DNA of 64,000 nucleotides from Mycolicibacterium xanthum (GTDB taxonomy: Bacteria > Actinomycetota > Actinomycetes > Mycobacteriales > Mycobacteriaceae): the NCBI RefSeq assembly GCF_019710635.1, contig NZ_JAIFZS010000008.1:310001-374000 (forward strand), written 5' to 3'. Both the position numbers and the translations under genes were made by a program. The notes under the pieces were generated by a model. That model was not told where the DNA came from and searched no databases. It saw only the letters and a list, made by a program, of their open reading frames with translations. Shown one piece after another: positions 56,028-64,000 of this stretch. The stretch's first letter is position 1; every line of letters starts with the position of its first letter.

Positions 56028-57564
56028 CGACCTGGAGCCGATCAGGCCCGGCGCACGCGAGGAGCCGATGAGACCGGGCGCACGCGAGGAGCCGATCAGA
56101 CCCGGCGCACGCGAGGAGCCGATCAGACCCGGCGCACGGGTACTGGTCACCGGCGCCGGCGTGACCGGCCGGGCGATCCTGGCGGCCCTGGCTCCGCTGG
56201 GGGTGTCGGCCACGCTGACCGACGACAGCCCGACCGCGCTGACCGAATACGCGCGCCGCGGGGTGGCCGTTCTCGACCCCGCCGATGCCCCGGCGCGGAT
56301 CACCGACTTCGCGCTCGTGGTGACGAGCCCCGGTTTCCCCCCGACCAACGCGGTGCTGGCGGCGGCCGCGGCGGCGGGCGTGCCGGTGTGGGGTGACGTC
56401 GAGTTGGCGTGGCGGCTGGACCGGTCGGGCATCTTCGGCCCGCCCCGGCGGTGGCTGGTGGTGACCGGCACCAACGGCAAGACCACGACGACGTCGATGC
56501 TCTACGCGATGCTCGAGGCGGCGGGCCTGCGCGCGGTGCTGTGCGGCAACATCGGTGATCCGGTGCTCGACCTGCTCGACCGGCCCGCCGACGTGCTGGC
56601 CGTGGAACTGTCGAGCTTCCAGTTGCACTGGGCGCCGTCGCTGCGGCCGGAGGCGGGTGTGGTGCTCAACGTCGCCGAGGATCATCTCGATTGGCACGGC
56701 TCGATGGAGGCGTACGCGCAGGACAAGGCCCGGGTGCTGACGGGCCGGGTGGCCGTCGCGGGTCTGGATGACTCGATGGCGGCCCGGCTGTTGGCGCAGG
56801 CGCCGGCGCCGGTGACCGTCGGTTTCCGGCTGGGCGAGCCGGCCACCGGTGAGCTGGGTGTCCGGGCGGGAATGCTGGTCGACAACGCGTTCGGCCGGGA
56901 TGTGGAGCTCGTCGCCGCCGCCGACATCCCGGTGGCCGGGCCGGTGGGTGTGCTCGACGCGCTGGCCGCGGCGGCGCTGGCCCGCGCGGTCGGCGTCCCC
57001 GCCGAAGCGATCCGTGCGGCCCTGTCCGGCTTCCGGGTGGGCAGGCACCGCGCCGAGGTGGTCGCGGTCGTCGACGATGTCACCTACGTGGACGACTCCA
57101 AGGCCACCAACCCGCATGCCGCGCAGGCCTCGATCGGTGCGCACCAGCGGGTGGTCTGGGTGGCCGGCGGGCTGCTGAAGGGCGCCTCGGTCGACGAACT
57201 GGTCGTGGCGGTGGCCGACCGGCTCGCCGCGGTGGTGCTGATCGGGCGCGACGCGTCGATCGTCGGCAACGCGTTATCGCGACACGCACCGGATGTCCCC
57301 GTTGTCGAGCTGGTGACGGGGGAGGATTCTGGGGTGCGTGAGCAAGATGAGTCAGGTGTTACTAGTGTGACTCGAGTGGTGGACGTCGGGGATCGCCCGG
57401 TTGCCGACGCCGTGATGACGGCCGTCGTCGCCACGGCGCGCGAGCTGGCCAGGGCCGGCGACACCGTACTGCTCGCCCCGGCCGGTGCCTCGTTCGACCA
57501 GTTCCAGGGCTACGGACACCGCGGCGACGCGTTCGCCGCGGCGGTGCGTGCCGCGACCCGGTAG
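56020..57564 (+). CDS. murD: UDP-MurNAc-L-Ala:D-Glu ligase with N-terminal repeat
   Basis: 514-residue Mur ligase that adds D-glutamate. After the repeat, [17 protein letters not shown] forms the N-terminal Rossmann domain; [21 protein letters not shown] is the ATP loop; [30 protein letters not shown] and [10 protein letters not shown] are MurD motifs. Odd: residues 8-40 are a tandem 9-residue repeat (PIRPGAREE, 3.7 copies), whereas the M. tuberculosis protein starts with a single short lead (about MLDPLGPGAPVLV, from memory). GTG 56020 overlaps the mraY stop by 8 nt. Confidence 0.94.
   Translation: MPDDLEPIRPGAREEPMRPGAREEPIRPGAREEPIRPGARVLVTGAGVTGRAILAALAPLGVSATLTDDSPTALTEYARRGVAVLDPADAPARITDFALVVTSPGFPPTNAVLAAAAAAGVPVWGDVELAWRLDRSGIFGPPRRWLVVTGTNGKTTTTSMLYAMLEAAGLRAVLCGNIGDPVLDLLDRPADVLAVELSSFQLHWAPSLRPEAGVVLNVAEDHLDWHGSMEAYAQDKARVLTGRVAVAGLDDSMAARLLAQAPAPVTVGFRLGEPATGELGVRAGMLVDNAFGRDVELVAAADIPVAGPVGVLDALAAAALARAVGVPAEAIRAALSGFRVGRHRAEVVAVVDDVTYVDDSKATNPHAAQASIGAHQRVVWVAGGLLKGASVDELVVAVADRLAAVVLIGRDASIVGNALSRHAPDVPVVELVTGEDSGVREQDESGVTSVTRVVDVGDRPVADAVMTAVVATARELARAGDTVLLAPAGASFDQFQGYGHRGDAFAAAVRAATR
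56040..56138 (+). repeat. 27-bp tandem repeat, 3.7 copies, in murD 5' end
   Basis: Units start at 56040, 56067, 56094 and 56121 (the last partial, 18-19 bases). Copies differ by only one to three bases, and 27 bp keeps the murD frame, giving four RPGAR segments. It lies immediately after the mraY stop. Confidence 0.9.
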
Positions 57565-57587
57565 CCGCGGACGCGAGGAGCATCCTG

Positions 57588-59102
57588 ATGAACAGCAGCA
57601 TCCTGACCCGGCTGCGCAACCGGCGGGCCAATCCGGCGGCCGCCGACCCGGCGCAACCGGCGGCCGCCACACACCAGGCCGCGCCGGGTCCCCGGACCCG
57701 GGTCGGGGCGTGGCTGAACCGGCCGATGACGTCGTTTCACCTCATCATCGCCGTCGCTGCGCTGCTGACCACGATGGGTCTGACCATGGTGCTCTCGGCA
57801 TCGGGGGTCTACTCCTACGACCAGGACGGCTCACCCTGGGCGGTGTTCGGCAAGCAGGTGCTGTGGACGGCGATCGGGCTGGTGGCGTTCTACGTGGCGC
57901 TCCGGACGCCGGTGGCGGTGATGCGGCGGTTCGCCTTCGCCGGCTTCGCGTTGACGATCGTGCTGCTGGTGCTGGTGCTGATCCCGGGGATCGGCAAGGT
58001 GGCCAACGGTTCCCGCGGCTGGTTCGTGGTGGCGGGGTTCTCGATGCAGCCCTCCGAACTGGCCAAGATCGCGCTGGCGATCTGGGGTGCGCATCTGCTG
58101 GCGGCCCGACGCATGGAGCAGGCGTCGCTACGCGAGATGCTGGTCCCGCTGGTGCCCGCCGCGGTGATCGCGCTGGCACTCATCGTCGCCCAGCCCGACC
58201 TCGGTCAGACGCTGTCGATGGGTGTCATCCTGCTCGGCCTGCTGTGGTACGCCGGGCTGCCGCTGCGGGTGTTCGTCAGTTCGCTGGTGGCGATCCTGGT
58301 CTCGGGTGCGGTGCTCGCGGTGTCGGAGGGCTACCGGTCCGCGCGCGTGCAGTCCTGGCTGAACCCGGCCGCCGACTCGCAGGGGTCGGGCTACCAGGCG
58401 CGCCAGGCCCGGTTCGCGCTGGCCAACGGCGGGATCTTCGGCGACGGGCTGGGTCAGGGCACCGCGAAATGGAACTACCTGCCCAACGCTCACAACGACT
58501 TCATCTTCGCCATCATCGGTGAGGAACTCGGGTTCATCGGCGCCGCCGGCCTGCTGTGCCTGTTCGGGCTGTTCGGCTATACCGGCATGCGGATCGCGCG
58601 CCGGTCGGCCGACCCGTTCCTGCGGCTGCTCACCGCCACCGCCACGCTGTGGATCCTGTCCCAGGTCTTCATCAACGTCGGATACGTCGTCGGCCTGTTG
58701 CCGGTCACGGGGCTGCAGCTGCCGCTGATCTCGGCGGGTGGGACCTCGACGGCCACGACGCTGTTGATGATCGGCATCATGGCCAACGCCGCGCGCCACG
58801 AACCGGAGGCCGTCGCTGCGCTGCGCGCCGGGCGTGACGACCGGGTGAACCGGCTGCTGCGGCTGCCGCTGCCCGCGCCGTACGTGCCGACCCGCACCGA
58901 GGCGCTGCGCGACCGGCTCCGGTCGCGCCCGGCGCGGGGGGCCGCCGCGCCGGCAGCGAAGACGAAATCGCAGCTCGAGAAGCGCCCCCGTGCTGCGGCC
59001 AAGCAGCCGGTGCGAGCCGGTCGATCCTCGATCGGATATGGTGCTGGCCAGCGCAATCAGGGCCGACGGGCCCGCGCACTGGAAGGTCAGCGTTACGGGT
59101 GA
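57588..59102 (+). CDS. ftsW: Septal SEDS peptidoglycan polymerase FtsW
   Basis: 504-residue SEDS glycosyltransferase with ten helices, which polymerises lipid II at the septum with Pbp[24 protein letters not shown] contains the SEDS QPSE(L/F)AK motif; [10 protein letters not shown] has the catalytic Asp; [17 protein letters not shown] and [10 protein letters not shown] are conserved. A long basic C-terminal tail (about 420-504) is typical of mycobacterial FtsW. GAGGAG lies about 9 nt before ATG 57588. Confidence 0.96.
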   Translation: MNSSILTRLRNRRANPAAADPAQPAAATHQAAPGPRTRVGAWLNRPMTSFHLIIAVAALLTTMGLTMVLSASGVYSYDQDGSPWAVFGKQVLWTAIGLVAFYVALRTPVAVMRRFAFAGFALTIVLLVLVLIPGIGKVANGSRGWFVVAGFSMQPSELAKIALAIWGAHLLAARRMEQASLREMLVPLVPAAVIALALIVAQPDLGQTLSMGVILLGLLWYAGLPLRVFVSSLVAILVSGAVLAVSEGYRSARVQSWLNPAADSQGSGYQARQARFALANGGIFGDGLGQGTAKWNYLPNAHNDFIFAIIGEELGFIGAAGLLCLFGLFGYTGMRIARRSADPFLRLLTATATLWILSQVFINVGYVVGLLPVTGLQLPLISAGGTSTATTLLMIGIMANAARHEPEAVAALRAGRDDRVNRLLRLPLPAPYVPTRTEALRDRLRSRPARGAAAPAAKTKSQLEKRPRAAAKQPVRAGRSSIGYGAGQRNQGRRARALEGQRYG

Positions 59103-60280
59103 CGGGGATTTCGGTCCCGGCGGGGCAGGAGGTCTGGGGCCACGTGCGAAGCGCAGGGGACGACCGGGGGATATCGGTGGTTCTCGCCGGCGGTGGCACG
59201 GCGGGTCACGTCGAACCCGCGATGGCGGTCGCCGACGCGCTGACCTCGCTCGAACCCGACGTGCGGATCACCGCGCTGGGGACCGAGCGCGGACTGGAGA
59301 CCCGGCTGGTCCCGGCCCGGGGATACCACCTCGAGCTGATCACCCCGGTGCCGCTGCCGCGTAAGCCCTCCGCCGATCTGGTCCGGCTGCCGGCCCGGGT
59401 GCGCCGCGCGGTCCGCCAGACCCGGGCGGTGCTCGACGAGGTGCAGGCCGACGTGGTCATCGGCTTCGGCGGCTACGTCGCGCTGCCGGCCTACCTCGCG
59501 GCGAACAGCGCCAGGAAGCGGCGCCGGGTGCCGGTGGTCGTGCACGAGGCCAACGCCAGCGCCGGCCTGGCCAACCGGGTGGGCGCGATCTCCGCCCGGC
59601 GGGTGCTGGCGGCGGTGCCCGATCAGGGGCTGCGGCACGTCGAAGTGGTCGGCATGCCGGTGCGGGAGACGATCACCACGCTGGATCGGTCGGCGCTGCG
59701 GGCCGAGGCGCGGAGCTACTTCGGGTTCGCCGACGACGCGCGGGTGCTGTTGGTGTTCGGTGGGTCTCAGGGCGCGCAGTCGCTGAACCGTGCGGTATCG
59801 GCGGCTGCGGAAAAGCTTGCCGGGGAAGGGATTGCGGTTCTGCACGCGCACGGCCCGAAGAACACGCTGCAATTGGCCGACCCCGCGCCCGGGGCCCCGC
59901 CCTATGTGGCCGTGCCCTATCTGGACCGGATGGACCTGGCGTACGCGGCCGCCGATCTGGCCATCTGCCGATCCGGAGCGATGACCGTGGCCGAGGTCAC
60001 CGCGGTCGGTCTGCCCGCGGTCTACGTCCCGCTGCCCATCGGCAACGGCGAGCAGCGACTCAACGCCCTGCCGGTGGTCGAGGCCGGCGGCGGGATGATC
60101 GTCGACGATGCCGGCCTGACCCCGCAGTTCGTGGCCGACACGGTCGCCGGGCTGCTCAACGACACGACGCGGCTGGCGGCGATGACCTCGGCCGCCGCGC
60201 TCGCCGGGCACCGCGACGCGGCCCGCCGGGTCGCCGAGGTGGCCCTCGGCGTGGCACGGGACCGGAGATCCGGGCGGTGA
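59099..60280 (+). CDS. murG: UDP-GlcNAc transferase MurG (lipid II synthesis)
   Basis: 393-residue GT-B enzyme adding GlcNAc to lipid I on the inner face. [21 protein letters not shown] (GGTxGH), [38 protein letters not shown] and [24 protein letters not shown] are MurG signatures. GTG 59099 overlaps the ftsW stop (GTGA). A start about 15-24 codons later is possible since the fold begins near residue 25. Confidence 0.95.
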   Translation: MTGISVPAGQEVWGHVRSAGDDRGISVVLAGGGTAGHVEPAMAVADALTSLEPDVRITALGTERGLETRLVPARGYHLELITPVPLPRKPSADLVRLPARVRRAVRQTRAVLDEVQADVVIGFGGYVALPAYLAANSARKRRRVPVVVHEANASAGLANRVGAISARRVLAAVPDQGLRHVEVVGMPVRETITTLDRSALRAEARSYFGFADDARVLLVFGGSQGAQSLNRAVSAAAEKLAGEGIAVLHAHGPKNTLQLADPAPGAPPYVAVPYLDRMDLAYAAADLAICRSGAMTVAEVTAVGLPAVYVPLPIGNGEQRLNALPVVEAGGGMIVDDAGLTPQFVADTVAGLLNDTTRLAAMTSAAALAGHRDAARRVAEVALGVARDRRSGR

Positions 60281-61755
60281 GCGGAACGGATCTGCCCGAG
60301 GAACTCCGGCGGGTACACATGGTGGGCATCGGGGGCGCCGGCATGAGCGGCATCGCGCGCATCCTGCTGGATCGCGGCGGGATGGTGTCCGGCTCGGACG
60401 CCAAGGAGTCGCGTGGGGTCATCGCGCTGCGCGCCCGCGGTGCCACGATCCGGATCGGCCACGACGCGTCGTCGCTGGACATGCTTCCCGGCGGACCCAC
60501 GGTGGTGGTGACCACCCACGCCGCCATCCCGAAGACCAACCCCGAACTGGTCGAGGCGCGCAGGCGGGGCATCCCGGTGATCCTGCGTCCCGCGGTGCTG
60601 GCCAGGTTGATGGACGGTCACACCACGCTGATGGTGACCGGCACCCACGGCAAGACCACCACCACGTCGATGCTGATCGTGGCCCTGCAGCACGGCGGGT
60701 TCGACCCGTCCTTCGCGGTCGGCGGCGACCTCGGGGAGGCCGGCACCAACGCGCATCGGGGCAGTGGCGCCTGCTTCGTCGCCGAGGCTGATGAGAGCGA
60801 CGGATCGTTGTTGGAGTACCGCCCCGACGTGGTGGTGGTCACCAACATCGAGGTCGATCACCTGGACTTCTTCGGCAGCACCGAGGCCTACAGCGCGGTC
60901 TTCGACCGCTTCGTCGAGTGTCTGCGGCCCGGCGGTGCCCTGGTGGTGTGCGCCGATGATCCGGGGGCCCGCGCGCTGGCCGATCGGGTGGCGGCGCTGG
61001 ACACCGCGCCCGGGGTCCGGGTGCTGCGCTACGGCACCGCGGGCAGCCACCCGGCACTGGACGCCACGCTCGAGGATTGGACCCAGCAGAGCACCGGGGC
61101 GGTGGCCCACATCAGCCTGCGCGGCGAGGCCCGCCGCCGGGTGATGCGGCTGTCGGTGCCGGGCCGCCACATGGCCCTCAACGCGCTCGGTGCGCTGCTG
61201 GCCGCGCTGGAGGCGGGTGCGCAGCCCGACGTCGTGCTGGACGGGCTGGCCGGCTTCGAGGGGGTGCGCAGACGCTTCGAACTGGTCGGCACGGCCAACG
61301 GGGTACGGGTGTTCGACGACTACGCCCACCACCCGACCGAGGTGCACGCGACGCTCACCGCGTTGCGGGAGCTGAACCAGCAGGGCGGAACCGGCCGGTC
61401 GATCGTCGTGTTCCAGCCGCACCTGTACTCCCGCACAGAGGCTTTCGCCGCCGAATTCGGCCGGGCGCTGGACGTCGCGGACGAGGTCTTCGTGCTCGAC
61501 GTGTACGCCGCGCGCGAACAGCCGCTGGCCGGGGTGAGTGGCGCCACGATCGCCGAGCGGGTCAGCACACCGGTCACCTACATCGCGGACTTCTCCGCGG
61601 TGCCCGCCCTGGTCGCCGCGGCCGCCGAACCGGGTGACGTGCTGGTCACGATGGGCGCCGGTGACGTCACCCTGCTCGGCAACGAGATCCTGGCCGAGAT
61701 ACGGGCCAGGGCCAATCGCCGCGCTCCCGGCGGGCCGGGCGGGGTGTCGAGATGA
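60277..61755 (+). CDS. murC: UDP-MurNAc:L-Ala ligase
   Basis: 492-residue Mur ligase that adds L-Ala, the first peptide residue. [25 protein letters not shown] loop [38 protein letters not shown] and FQPHLYSRT are MurC motifs. GTG 60277 overlaps the murG stop by 4 nt (GTGA). Confidence 0.96.
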   Translation: MSGTDLPEELRRVHMVGIGGAGMSGIARILLDRGGMVSGSDAKESRGVIALRARGATIRIGHDASSLDMLPGGPTVVVTTHAAIPKTNPELVEARRRGIPVILRPAVLARLMDGHTTLMVTGTHGKTTTTSMLIVALQHGGFDPSFAVGGDLGEAGTNAHRGSGACFVAEADESDGSLLEYRPDVVVVTNIEVDHLDFFGSTEAYSAVFDRFVECLRPGGALVVCADDPGARALADRVAALDTAPGVRVLRYGTAGSHPALDATLEDWTQQSTGAVAHISLRGEARRRVMRLSVPGRHMALNALGALLAALEAGAQPDVVLDGLAGFEGVRRRFELVGTANGVRVFDDYAHHPTEVHATLTALRELNQQGGTGRSIVVFQPHLYSRTEAFAAEFGRALDVADEVFVLDVYAAREQPLAGVSGATIAERVSTPVTYIADFSAVPALVAAAAEPGDVLVTMGAGDVTLLGNEILAEIRARANRRAPGGPGGVSR

Positions 61756-62717
61756 GCGAACCCCGCGACGACGAACCGGCGGCCGGCGTGGCCGACGCCG
61801 CGGGGACCGAGGCCACCGGTGCGGACGCCGCGAACGAGCCGGCCGTCGACACCGCCGGTAAGCCGACTGCCGAGGCCGCGAACCCGCAGGCCGCCGAGGA
61901 CTTCGAGGGTCCGCGCCGACGCGCCCGCCGGGAACGTGAGGCCCGCCGGGAGGCGCAGGCCCGGGCCACCGCGATCGAGGAGGCCCGCCGGGAGGCCAAA
62001 CGCAAGGCGCTGGGCCGCTCGGCGCCCGAGACCGCGAAGCTGGGCCGTGGCGCGGTCCGCGGGCTGAAGCTGGTGATGTGGGCCGCCGCGATCGCGGTGC
62101 TGGTCGTCGGGCTCGGGCTGCTGCTCTACTTCACCCCGATCATGTCGGCGCGCAGCATCGCGGTGACCGGCCTCGGCGTGGTCACCCAGGACGAGGTGAC
62201 CGCGGCCGCGGCGGTGCAACCCGGTACCCCGCTGTTGCAGATCGACACCGACGCCGTGGCGGGGCGGGTCGCCGAGATCCGCCGGGTGGCCTCGGCGCGG
62301 GTGCAGCGCGAATACCCGTCCACGTTGCGGGTCACGATCGTCGAGCGGGTGCCGGTGGTGGTCAAGGACTATCCGGACGGTGTGCACCTGTTCGACAAGG
62401 ACGGTGTGGACTTCGCGACGGCGCCGCCGCCCCCCGGCGTGCCCTACCTGGACACCGAGCAGCCCGGTCCGACGGATCCGGCGACGAAGGCGGCCCTGCA
62501 GGTGATGACCTCGTTGCGCCCCGAGGTGGCGGCTCAGGTGGGCCGGGTGTCGGCCCCGTCGGTGGCCGCGATCACGCTGACCCTGATCGACGGCCGCACC
62601 GTGGTGTGGGGCACGACCGACCGGACCGAGGAGAAGGCACTCAAGCTGGGCGCGCTGCTGACCCAGCCGGGGCAGACCTACGACGTGTCGAGCCCGGATC
62701 TGCCGACGGTGAAATAG
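61752..62717 (+). CDS. ftsQ: Divisome protein FtsQ
   Basis: 321-residue bitopic division protein. Ala/Glu/Arg-rich cytoplasmic region (1-103) with a charged helix ([18 protein letters not shown]), one membrane helix ([21 protein letters not shown], about 108-128), a POTRA domain starting [17 protein letters not shown] and a beta domain to the end. ATG 61752 overlaps the murC stop by 4 nt. A 24-bp palindrome begins at the stop codon. Confidence 0.94.
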   Translation: MSEPRDDEPAAGVADAAGTEATGADAANEPAVDTAGKPTAEAANPQAAEDFEGPRRRARREREARREAQARATAIEEARREAKRKALGRSAPETAKLGRGAVRGLKLVMWAAAIAVLVVGLGLLLYFTPIMSARSIAVTGLGVVTQDEVTAAAAVQPGTPLLQIDTDAVAGRVAEIRRVASARVQREYPSTLRVTIVERVPVVVKDYPDGVHLFDKDGVDFATAPPPPGVPYLDTEQPGPTDPATKAALQVMTSLRPEVAAQVGRVSAPSVAAITLTLIDGRTVVWGTTDRTEEKALKLGALLTQPGQTYDVSSPDLPTVK

Positions 62718-62740
62718 ACGCCGGCCGGCCGGCCGGCGTC
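62717..62740. terminator. Perfect 24-bp palindrome after ftsQ, possible terminator
   Basis: The 24 bases are self-complementary (10-bp GC stem with a GGCC loop) and start at the last base of the ftsQ stop. No T tract. It could end or attenuate the upstream operon before the separately promoted ftsZ. Confidence 0.55.
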
Positions 62741-62930
62741 GGCGCAGGACCGATTCGGAAATTGTCGCGGTGTTTCTCGGCGCGCCTGCGCGGATCGCGG
62801 GCATCCCCGCCATACGTTCTTGTTCACGCGGAGCAACCTGACATAACTCTAAGCCTATGGTAGAGGTTGAGGGTTTCGAGCAGGGGGTTCCGGCGCACGA
62901 CAGGCAACCACGCAGGAAGGGCGACCGCCA
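62741..62930 (+). promoter_or_regulatory. ftsZ upstream region with promoter elements
   Basis: Within this stretch 62838-62880 is AT-rich. Candidates: TTGTTC (62820-62825) with TAACTC (62844-62849), 18 bp apart; CTGACA (62838-62843) with TAGAGG (62861-62866), 17 bp apart; and TATGGT (62856-62861). More than one start site is likely. AGGAAGGG (62914-62921) is a ribosome binding site for a short upstream ORF. Confidence 0.5.
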
Positions 62931-62963
62931 ATGAGCGCTTGCGCGAAGAAGGTCGAGCGATGA
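62931..62963 (+). CDS. 10-codon upstream ORF (possible leader peptide) overlapping ftsZ start
   Basis: ATG 62931 starts [10 protein letters not shown] and stops at TGA 62961-62963, overlapping the ftsZ ATG (62960) as ATGA. It has its own Shine-Dalgarno, AGGAAGGG, 9 nt upstream. The ftsZ Shine-Dalgarno GAAGAAGG (62945-62952) lies inside it, so translation of the two could be coupled. Too short to judge coding by composition; the RBS and stop/start overlap are the support. Confidence 0.45.
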   Translation: MSACAKKVER

Positions 62964-64000
62964 CCCCCCCGCACAACTACCTTGCGGTGATCAAGGTGGT
63001 CGGCATCGGCGGTGGCGGCGTGAACGCCGTCAACCGGATGATCGAACAGGGCCTCAAGGGCGTCGAGTTCATCGCGATCAACACCGACGCCCAGGCGCTG
63101 TTGATGAGCGATGCCGACGTCAAGCTCGACGTGGGGCGCGACTCCACCCGCGGGCTGGGTGCCGGCGCCGATCCCGAGGTGGGACGCAAGGCTGCCGAGG
63201 ACGCCAAGGACGACATCGAGGAGCTGCTGCGCGGCGCCGACATGGTGTTCGTCACCGCCGGCGAGGGCGGTGGCACCGGCACCGGCGGGGCGCCGGTGGT
63301 GGCCACCATCGCCCGCAAGCTCGGCGCGCTGACCGTCGGCGTGGTGACCAGGCCGTTCTCGTTCGAGGGCAAGCGGCGCAGCAACCAGGCCGAATCGGGC
63401 ATCACCGCGTTGCGGGAGAGTTGCGACACGCTGATCGTGATCCCCAACGACCGGCTGCTGCAGATGGGTGATGCAGCGGTGTCGTTGATGGACGCGTTCC
63501 GCAGCGCCGACGAGGTGCTGCTCAACGGCGTGCAGGGCATCACCGACCTGATCACCACCCCGGGCCTGATCAACGTCGACTTCGCCGACGTCAAGGGCGT
63601 GATGAGCGGCGCGGGCACCGCGCTGATGGGCATCGGCTCGGCGCGCGGTGACGGACGCGCGCTCAAGGCCGCCGAGATCGCGATCAACTCGCCGCTGCTG
63701 GAAGCCTCGATGGAGGGCGCCCAGGGCGTGCTGCTGTCGGTCGCGGGCGGCAGCGACCTGGGCCTGTTCGAGATCAACGAGGCCGCCTCGCTGGTGCAGG
63801 ACTCCGCGCATGCCGAGGCCAACATCATCTTCGGCACCGTCATCGACGACTCGCTCGGCGACGAGGTGCGGGTCACGGTGATCGCGGCCGGGTTCGATGC
63901 CGCCGGGCCGGGCCGCAAGCCGGTGACGGGGGAGCACGGCGCGACCGGAACCACGCCGATCACCCCGGGCAAGGCCGGACGGGTCAACTCGTCGCTCTTC
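62960..64000 (+). CDS. ftsZ: Cell division protein FtsZ, truncated by window edge
   Basis: First 347 residues of the tubulin-like GTPase that forms the Z ring. [27 protein letters not shown] is the known mycobacterial N-terminus; [14 protein letters not shown] is the GTP-binding signature, and [16 protein letters not shown] and [11 protein letters not shown] follow; the T7 loop with catalytic Asp is in this last block. The visible part reaches the start of the C-terminal linker (GRVNSSLF). The end, with the conserved tail, is outside the window. Confidence 0.97.
   Translation, partial: MTPPHNYLAVIKVVGIGGGGVNAVNRMIEQGLKGVEFIAINTDAQALLMSDADVKLDVGRDSTRGLGAGADPEVGRKAAEDAKDDIEELLRGADMVFVTAGEGGGTGTGGAPVVATIARKLGALTVGVVTRPFSFEGKRRSNQAESGITALRESCDTLIVIPNDRLLQMGDAAVSLMDAFRSADEVLLNGVQGITDLITTPGLINVDFADVKGVMSGAGTALMGIGSARGDGRALKAAEIAINSPLLEASMEGAQGVLLSVAGGSDLGLFEINEAASLVQDSAHAEANIIFGTVIDDSLGDEVRVTVIAAGFDAAGPGRKPVTGEHGATGTTPITPGKAGRVNSSLF

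Noticed and set aside
56020..56060. murD start placed after the repeat array
   Set aside because: No ATG/GTG with a ribosome binding site occurs between the array and the Rossmann segment that would keep the conserved [10 protein letters not shown] intact; an ATG inside the second repeat unit (56068) has only the repeat GAGGAG upstream and remains a weaker alternative.

Overview
The window is a high-GC actinobacterial chromosome segment whose gene content and order match the Mycobacterium dcw/cytochrome bcc-aa3 region (M. tuberculosis Rv2216 down to Rv2150c, from memory). Arabinomannan and PIM enzymes (PimB', MptA, the Rv2181-type mannosyltransferase), MmpS3, LppM, FadD15, RipC and PknL all point to Mycobacterium. 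Differences from M. tuberculosis (no IS elements, no PE_PGRS, several genes absent) suggest an environmental, probably rapidly growing species of the Mycolicibacterium type. No tRNA, rRNA, CRISPR array, prophage or transposon was seen.

Layout. 1-8.5 kb: central metabolism (a 3'-truncated epimerase, dihydrolipoamide acyltransferase DlaT, EphD-like fusion, leucyl aminopeptidase, GcvT, IlvE). 8.5-11 kb: a cobalamin assembly operon (DUF3043 membrane protein, CobT, CobS). 11-16.4 kb: glycerate kinase, A-type Fe-S carrier, adenosine kinase and AsnB. 16.6-24.3 kb: the respiratory supercomplex, with ctaC-ctaF on + and ctaE-qcrC-qcrA-qcrB on -, the latter four joined by 4-nt start/stop overlaps; mmpS3 and a DUF2561 gene lie between. 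24.4-27.6 kb: trpD, an exonuclease/GIY-YIG fusion and a small Cys-rich protein. 27.7-39 kb: envelope biogenesis (RipC, PimB', FadD15, an ArsA-like ATPase operon, PlsM-type acyltransferase, a GT-C mannosyltransferase) plus a DEDD RNase. 39-46.4 kb: AroG, PknL with its divergent DNA-binding partner, idsA2-mptA, LppM and a GNAT protein. 46.5-64 kb: the division and cell wall cluster mraZ-rsmH-(ftsL-like)-pbpB-murE-murF-mraY-murD-ftsW-murG-murC-ftsQ-ftsZ, with ftsZ running off the right edge.

Regulation visible in the sequence: many genes have a TANNNT -10 element 6-8 nt before the start codon, the arrangement of leaderless mycobacterial transcripts. mraZ is preceded by three 10-bp-spaced GTGG(G/C)G boxes (MraZ operator). 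ftsZ has its own promoter region and a 10-codon upstream ORF whose stop overlaps the ftsZ start. A strong 15-bp-stem hairpin separates the DUF2561 gene from qcrB, and a hairpin with a T6 tract ends the DUF3040 gene before the dcw cluster.

The main unusual points are a set of short tandem duplications (17-27 bp, 2.5-3.7 copies) at gene junctions, one of which adds a 9-residue repeat to the MurD N-terminus; an EphD whose hydrolase nucleophile position is Gly instead of Asp; and an ATPase gene that has no ATG, GTG or TTG start ahead of its P-loop. I found no clearly new multi-gene system; this is a conserved housekeeping region.
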